Assembly (NCBI GenBank): GCA_050259035.1
Contig: JBLMZW010000085.1
Coordinates: 1 to 12,362, forward strand
Direction: 5' to 3'
From: JBLMZW01 sp050259035
GTDB lineage: Bacteria; Bacillota; Syntrophomonadia; Syntrophomonadales; DTU052
DNA: 12,362 nt
Made by a program: the position numbers and the translations under genes. Below the pieces are notes generated by a model, which did no database searches, was not told the origin of the DNA, and worked only from the letters and a program-made list of their open reading frames with translations. Below are positions 8,654 to 12,362 of the stretch, piece by piece; positions within the stretch are counted from its first letter, which is position 1, and each line of letters begins with the position of its first letter.

Positions 8654-9859
8654 ATGATACTCAAAGAATTTTTCGAGTACTACCTGGCCAAGGTGGATCC
8701 CAAAGTAAAGGAACAGCTGCTTCAGCTCATTCCGGCGGATATACCAAGAACGCCGGAAAACCTGGCGTCAATGTTTGAACGTTTTGATTCCGAAGCCATA
8801 GAGTTTCTGTTAAACTTTCATGCTTTAATGGGCGAAATCCGACAAAAGGATCCCTACAATGCAATCATTTTTAATAACGTTGATAACATTTGTTTTCCCT
8901 TTTTTATTGAATACATCTGGCCAAGACTTCCCGGAGATGTTCGTTCAAGTATCGAAGAGCATTTTGGAACATCAGATGTAATAAAAATCATTACCGAACT
9001 GGAAGGGGAACGTGACAGCCGCAACTGGTTTAGGATTAAAATATCACCGGCCTTGACTCAAGATGATCTGTTCTCTATGAATAATGTAATCGCACTCCAG
9101 AACTTTTCTTCCGGAGGGGAATACTCATTTCTTAATATGGTGCTTCCCAGAATAAAGAATTTAGAGGGAAAGATTCTTGATGCCGGATGTGGGGCCGGTT
9201 TTGCTTCTCTGGTTATGAGCCAGTACCTGGACGTATTTGGATTAGATGCCTGTGCCGAGCGCCTTAACCGGGGCCGGGTATTGGCGGGGTTTATGAAGAC
9301 TGGCGAGACTAATTTATTCGGGCGGGTATTGAACTTGATAGCCGCTGAACATGGTGCTATGACCGGGGAATATGGCTTCCCAGGAGCGGAAGAACTGGTA
9401 ACGGGAAGCAGTCGTGATATAGAGTTTACCCAGGGAAGCCTGGATAGCCTGCCTTATCCGGATGCCACCTTTAACGCGGTTTTATGTATGGATGTACTGG
9501 AACACACCTACAGCCCGGAGGCTGTAATTAAGCAATTCGCACGAGTAACTAAACCAGGAGCGATTGTATTTATAACCGCCCCCAACACCTGTGGGGAGAT
9601 TCACCAGCGCTATGTGGAATCGGAAGAAGGAGTCACTTTTCCGGCCTTGCTGCATATGAATCATTTCGAACAGGACCAATTAACCCAGCTATTCAGAACG
9701 CAAGGTTTCGAGGAGATAAGTGTCAAGCCGTTTGACTCTATACCGGTGCAGGATTTTGCCCGAATGATCAAGGAAGACGATGTTCAAGGCCAGGCCTTAT
9801 TGGCGAAAGCTAAAGACGAAATAGCATTGCAGTTATTCGCGATATACCGCAGGATGTAA
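8654..9859 (+). CDS. class I SAM-dependent methyltransferase with unrecognised N-terminal region
   Basis: A 401-residue soluble protein. Residues 174-312 hold a Rossmann methyltransferase core: motif I ILDAGCGAGFAS (174-185), an acidic residue after strand 2 (Asp198 in VFGLDAC), GSLDSLPYPDATFNAVLCMD (261-280) with VLEH after it, and post-motif KPGAIVFITAPN (300-311). The SLPYPDATFDxVxxxxVLEH type text is that of the Methyltransf_11/UbiE-like group, which acts on small molecules, lipids or sugars rather than DNA. Between Asp198 and residue 261 there are about 35 residues more than usual. Residues 1-150 are not recognised; they are mostly helical-looking with an aromatic FPFFIEYIWP patch (81-90). 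It is the last gene of the glucan operon, 33 bp after the GH57 gene, and a terminator-like hairpin follows. Substrate unknown; methylation of a sugar or of the glucan is a guess from location only. Confidence 0.85.
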   Translation: MILKEFFEYYLAKVDPKVKEQLLQLIPADIPRTPENLASMFERFDSEAIEFLLNFHALMGEIRQKDPYNAIIFNNVDNICFPFFIEYIWPRLPGDVRSSIEEHFGTSDVIKIITELEGERDSRNWFRIKISPALTQDDLFSMNNVIALQNFSSGGEYSFLNMVLPRIKNLEGKILDAGCGAGFASLVMSQYLDVFGLDACAERLNRGRVLAGFMKTGETNLFGRVLNLIAAEHGAMTGEYGFPGAEELVTGSSRDIEFTQGSLDSLPYPDATFNAVLCMDVLEHTYSPEAVIKQFARVTKPGAIVFITAPNTCGEIHQRYVESEEGVTFPALLHMNHFEQDQLTQLFRTQGFEEISVKPFDSIPVQDFARMIKEDDVQGQALLAKAKDEIALQLFAIYRRM

Positions 9860-9911
9860 TTGCAGTTTGTATTTCCGAAAACGCCCACAAAATTTATCCC
9901 TTAGTCTGGAT

Positions 9912-9951
9912 ATGCCCGCGTTCAGGTCCAAAAATATGGCCACGCGGGCAT
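9912..9951 (+). terminator. probable Rho-independent terminator of the glucan operon
   Basis: ATGCCCGCG (9912-9920) and CGCGGGCAT (9943-9951) form a perfect 9-bp stem, extended by one T-A pair (9921/9942). The 20-nt interior could add a short GGTC/GGCC stem. The following TCATTTCTT is a T-rich but interrupted tail, so the call is likely rather than certain. It lies 52 bp after the methyltransferase stop. Confidence 0.7.
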
Positions 9952-10065
9952 TCATTTCTTAAGCATATTTTCGATTCCAAAGCCTGCCATTCACTCCCAA
10001 ATAAAAAGATTCCAAAATGAATAATTATGAAGGATATTGTCGCAGAATAGCGAAATAATCATTTA

Positions 10066-10091
10066 TGGGATGTGAAAATATTCCTGTCCCA
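10066..10091. repeat. imperfect inverted repeat in the intergenic region
   Basis: TGGGATGTGAA (10066-10076) faces TTCCTGTCCCA (10081-10091) across a 4-nt AATA loop. Eight of eleven positions are Watson-Crick pairs, two are G-T wobbles and one is a mismatch. No T-tract follows on either strand, so it is not a terminator. It could be an operator or an RNA hairpin, or chance. Confidence 0.4.
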
Positions 10092-10298
10092 AAATATCTG
10101 ATAAGACAATTGCCTTTATTACATGTTTAAAGAATTAAATATAGATTAGAAATCCCGGTATTTTAAGACCAACCTCCATTTTAAACACACAATAGAACGT
10201 ATCGGTTGCAGTTATCTTGAGACGAGTTTGTATTATATTTCACAATAAACGAATGAAGTTGGAATGTGGAAAAGCAGCAATTAAAACGAAGCACATGT

Positions 10299-10304
10299 GG
10301 AGGG
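10299..10304 (+). promoter_or_regulatory. ribosome binding site that sets the HD-GYP start
   Basis: GGAGGG lies 5 nt before ATG at 10310. Upstream in-frame TTG (10217) and ATG codons lack such a site, so 10310 is preferred. Confidence 0.75.
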
Positions 10305-10309
10305 AATAT

Positions 10310-10933
10310 ATGAGAGATTTGGTCAGGTCGGTCACGGAACTGCAGCGGTTAATATACGATTATGATTTTGAGACTTACTCCCATTGTCAGAAGGTGGCGC
10401 AACTAGGCTTCATTATTGGTGGAATACTCAGACTGACAGATGAGCAAACCACCTTAATATATCAGGCTTCATTGATTCATGATTTAGGCAAAATAGTTAT
10501 TCCCAAGCATGTATTAAATAAACCGGATACATTAACGCCCGAAGAATGGCGAATTATGCAGGAGCACCCGGTGAAAGGTGCCGAACTTATTAAAGAATAT
10601 GGTGGAAAAAAGGTCTCACCAATTCTCGACATGATACGGTTTCACCATGAACGTGTAGACGGAGGCGGCTACCCTCTCGGCCTGAAAGGGAACGACATAC
10701 CTCCTGAAGCTAGAATTATCGCTTTAGCCGATGCTATGGATGCTATGTTAACCTACCGTCCGTATCGTGTCCATATCAAAAGTATTAAAGAAGTCTTCAG
10801 AGAAATACGAGCGAATGCTGGACTGCAATTCGATCAGTATTTCGTCTCCCGGATCTTACAGTGGTTCAACTATGCACCAAATCAATTAATTAATAAAAGA
10901 GGGGTGGGGGAACGTGTCCACAGTGTTAGCTGA
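10310..10933 (+). CDS. stand-alone HD-GYP domain protein, probable cyclic-di-GMP phosphodiesterase
   Basis: A 207-residue soluble protein made almost only of an HD-GYP domain. HD-GYP enzymes use a metal centre to hydrolyse cyclic-di-GMP. Seen in order: the HD pair in LIHDLGK (55-61; His57, Asp58, Lys61), EHPVKGAEL (85-93; His86), FHHERVDGGGYPLGLKG (111-127; His112, His113 and the DGxGYP signature) and IPPEARIIALADAMDAM (130-146; Asp141). All metal-ligand motifs expected of the family seem present, so activity is plausible. There is no receiver, PAS, GAF or membrane segment, so sensing must come from partners. Its last 20 bp overlap the start of cheW, whose ribosome site lies inside this gene, which points to a coupled role with chemotaxis proteins. 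The alternative is a general HD phosphohydrolase, but the complete GYP signature argues for the named family. Confidence 0.9.
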   Translation: MRDLVRSVTELQRLIYDYDFETYSHCQKVAQLGFIIGGILRLTDEQTTLIYQASLIHDLGKIVIPKHVLNKPDTLTPEEWRIMQEHPVKGAELIKEYGGKKVSPILDMIRFHHERVDGGGYPLGLKGNDIPPEARIIALADAMDAMLTYRPYRVHIKSIKEVFREIRANAGLQFDQYFVSRILQWFNYAPNQLINKRGVGERVHSVS

Positions 10934-11345
10934 TGAGATTCAAATTGTAGTATTTGGACTGGACAAGGAAGAGTATGGGGTTGATATTTCCAGGGTACAG
11001 GAGATAATCCGCGTTCCGGCTATTACTGCTCTGCCGGGGACGCCAGAATACGTCCTGGGTGTTACTAACCTCCGGGGAAGTATTATTCCGATCGTGGATA
11101 CCAGAAAGAAGTTCGGGAGGGCGAATATAGAGATCAGCGATGAGGCCCGGGTAATTGTGCAGGAAATTAACGGCAATAAAGTGGGTCTAATAGTTGATGA
11201 TGTTCGCGAGGTAGTCAAAATATCAGTCAATCAGGTGGTTCCTGCAGATAATGTTGGGATAGGGATAAGGGCTGATTATTTATTTGGGGTAGTAAGGTAT
11301 GACGACCGACTCTTAATACTGTTAGATGTTGATAAAATTTTATAG
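10914..11345 (+). CDS. cheW: CheW chemotaxis coupling protein
   Basis: A 143-residue protein consisting of one CheW domain, which bridges chemoreceptors and the CheA kinase at the receptor array. Recognised features are the N-terminal strand QIVVFGLDKEEYGVDISRVQEIIR, the proline/glycine stretch LPGTPEYVLGVTNLRG (with the NLRG turn typical of CheW), IIPIVDTRKKFG, VGLIVDDVREVVKI and the closing LLILLDVDKIL. It lacks the kinase, receiver or phosphotransfer parts that would make it CheA or CheV. Start GTG 10914 follows GGGGTGGGGG (10901-10910). A second in-frame GTG at 10923 is a less likely start. It overlaps the HD-GYP gene by 20 bp and is followed 30 bp later by a chemoreceptor gene, an obvious partner. 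No cheA is in the window, so CheA must be encoded elsewhere. Confidence 0.93.
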   Translation: MSTVLADEIQIVVFGLDKEEYGVDISRVQEIIRVPAITALPGTPEYVLGVTNLRGSIIPIVDTRKKFGRANIEISDEARVIVQEINGNKVGLIVDDVREVVKISVNQVVPADNVGIGIRADYLFGVVRYDDRLLILLDVDKIL

Positions 11346-11375
11346 ACCCAAGTAATAAAAACGGGGGGAAGTAAC

Positions 11376-12362
11376 GTGTTATTAGTTGATAAACTGGAAA
11401 CCTTCAAAGAAATAGCAGCTCTTCTGGTTGATAATATTCCAGGGGGGGCTATGTTCACTATATCGGATACCAGTCATTTTACCTGGAAACTAAGCTCCAA
11501 AACGTTTGATGTACCATCAATTAAGGTAGGAACCGAATTCAGCGCCAACGGTCCTATCGCGCAAGCATTTCGGGAAAAAAGAAACGCAGTCCAGGGTTTA
11601 GCCCGGGATGTCTACGGGGTCAGGGTTCTGGTTTCGGCATACCCGGTATTTGCAGATGATGATAATGTGGTTGGGACGATTTGCATATTTACACCCAGAG
11701 TGCATCCGGTATCGAGAGCCTTTCAGGACTTTGCGCCGATAATTGCCGATATGTTTGCGGAAGGAGCTGTGCTTTATACCAGTGCGCTGACCGAATTTGT
11801 AGATGTTACCGAATCAAGCAGATTTCATATGCCAGATATAGCTCCGGGTATTAAGCTGAAAGAGGGAGCGGTGGCTTCAGAGGCTATAAGAAAAGCCCAG
11901 CCGGTTAGCCGAGATTTGGATGCCAGTCTATATGGCGTACCAGTTTTGGCTATGAGTTACCCTCTTTATGATGAGGACAATTCCAACCTTGTGGTAGGGA
12001 CGTTTGGTATGGTTCTTCCCCGCCAGACAGCAAAAACACTTAAAGAAATGGCCAATACGCTTAGCCGGAGCCTGGAGGAAATCGCTTCGGTTATTCAGCA
12101 ATTGGCTGCTTCTGCTACCGATATAACCAGCAACCAACAGCGACTAAATGATAATGTTCAGCAGGTCGAACAATTGTCCGAAGAGATTAATACAGTCCTC
12201 GCATTTATCAAACAAATTGCTGACGAAACTAAGATGTTGGGATTGAATGCCGCCATTGAAGCTGCCCGGGCCGGGGAATCGGGGCTGGGATTCGGCGTGG
12301 TGGCCGAAGAAATAAGAAAACTATCCAATGAATCGAAAGAAACCGTGGTTAAGATAGGACAA
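11376..12362 (+). CDS. soluble methyl-accepting chemotaxis protein with duplicated sensor domain (cut by window edge)
   Basis: The window holds 329 codons from GTG 11376, which follows GGGGGGAA (11363-11370); the C-terminus is missing. Residues 280-329 are the conserved receptor tip that binds CheW and CheA, with ADETKMLGLNAAIEAARAGE and GFGVVAEEIRKLSNES, a Firmicutes-type variant of the QTNLLALNAAIEAARAGE text. Residues about 215-280 form the start of the signalling coiled coil. No membrane segment or HAMP domain is seen, so this is a cytosolic receptor. The N-terminal part contains two related sensor domains: about 24-108 (with YGVRVLVSAYPVFADDDN then VVGTICIFTPR) and about 138-216 (with YGVPVLAMSYPLYDEDN then VVGTFGMVLPR). 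Each has a PAS/GAF-like appearance, but I cannot name a ligand. Its place after an HD-GYP gene and cheW suggests one signalling unit. Confidence 0.92.
   Translation, partial: MLLVDKLETFKEIAALLVDNIPGGAMFTISDTSHFTWKLSSKTFDVPSIKVGTEFSANGPIAQAFREKRNAVQGLARDVYGVRVLVSAYPVFADDDNVVGTICIFTPRVHPVSRAFQDFAPIIADMFAEGAVLYTSALTEFVDVTESSRFHMPDIAPGIKLKEGAVASEAIRKAQPVSRDLDASLYGVPVLAMSYPLYDEDNSNLVVGTFGMVLPRQTAKTLKEMANTLSRSLEEIASVIQQLAASATDITSNQQRLNDNVQQVEQLSEEINTVLAFIKQIADETKMLGLNAAIEAARAGESGLGFGVVAEEIRKLSNESKETVVKIGQ

Larger units (their letters stand above)
9860..10309 (+). other. non-coding AT-rich intergenic region
   Basis: This 450-bp gap separates the glucan operon from the signalling operon. It holds a terminator-like hairpin (9912-9951) and an imperfect inverted repeat (10066-10091). 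The reading frame of the next gene stays open back to a TTG at 10217, but that stretch has no ribosome site and its peptide does not look like the family. I saw no tRNA, no cyclic-di-GMP riboswitch signature and no clear sigma-D promoter. The AT-rich stretch from about 10116 to 10240 could hold a promoter, but no hexamer pair is convincing. Confidence 0.6.

Noticed and set aside
10182..10210. Possible sigma-D (flagellar/chemotaxis) promoter beginning TAAA near 10182
   Set aside because: The bases at the expected distance (ATCGGTTG) do not match the GCCGATAA-type -10 element.
10217..10309. N-terminal extension of the HD-GYP protein from TTG 10217
   Set aside because: There is no ribosome site before 10217, while GGAGGG precedes ATG 10310; the extension peptide is unlike the family.
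9952..10309. Possible cyclic-di-GMP riboswitch before the HD-GYP gene
   Set aside because: I could not find the conserved GEMM core bases or paired stems; only a simple hairpin is present.
11332..11343. Perfect 12-bp palindrome ATAAAATTTTAT at the end of cheW
   Set aside because: It mostly encodes the last codons of cheW, is pure A/T and is likely chance.

Overview
The window looks like chromosome of an anaerobic Gram-positive bacterium of the Clostridia. The closest style is the Desulfotomaculum / Pelotomaculum / Syntrophomonas type, but this is inferred from gene content only. Reasons: strong G-rich Shine-Dalgarno sites, frequent GTG and TTG starts, a GH57-based alpha-glucan gene set, a soluble chemoreceptor and a stand-alone HD-GYP protein. 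I see no tRNA, rRNA, CRISPR array, insertion sequence or phage gene.

Layout. (1) Positions 1-676, minus strand: the N-terminal 225 codons of S-adenosylhomocysteinase (ahcY), cut by the window edge. (2) 677-854: a short divergent intergenic region. (3) 855-9859, plus strand: five tightly packed genes. They are a GT4 glycosyltransferase, a three-domain sugar nucleotidyltransferase / beta-helix / phosphomannomutase-like protein, a GH57 branching enzyme, a second and larger GH57 glucanotransferase/amylase-like protein, and a SAM-dependent methyltransferase. A hairpin at 9912-9951 probably ends this operon. (4) 9860-10309: 450 bp of AT-rich non-coding DNA. (5) 10310-12362, plus strand: an HD-GYP protein, CheW and a soluble methyl-accepting chemotaxis protein that runs off the right edge.

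How the genes may work together. The first operon reads as a pathway for making and remodelling an intracellular alpha-glucan. The nucleotidyltransferase could supply an NDP-sugar, the GT4 enzyme could extend chains, one GH57 enzyme could branch them and the other could transfer or trim glucan. The methyltransferase at the end is unexplained; it could modify the glucan or a sugar. The divergent ahcY would remove the S-adenosylhomocysteine that such a methyltransferase makes. The right-hand cluster is a signalling unit joining a probable cyclic-di-GMP phosphodiesterase to a chemotaxis adaptor and receptor.

The most notable points are a phosphomannomutase-like domain that has lost its catalytic serine and altered its other active-site loops, an Asp-to-Glu change in a catalytic motif of the second GH57 protein, a methyltransferase with an unrecognised N-terminal half inside a glucan operon, and a chemoreceptor with a duplicated cytosolic sensor domain.
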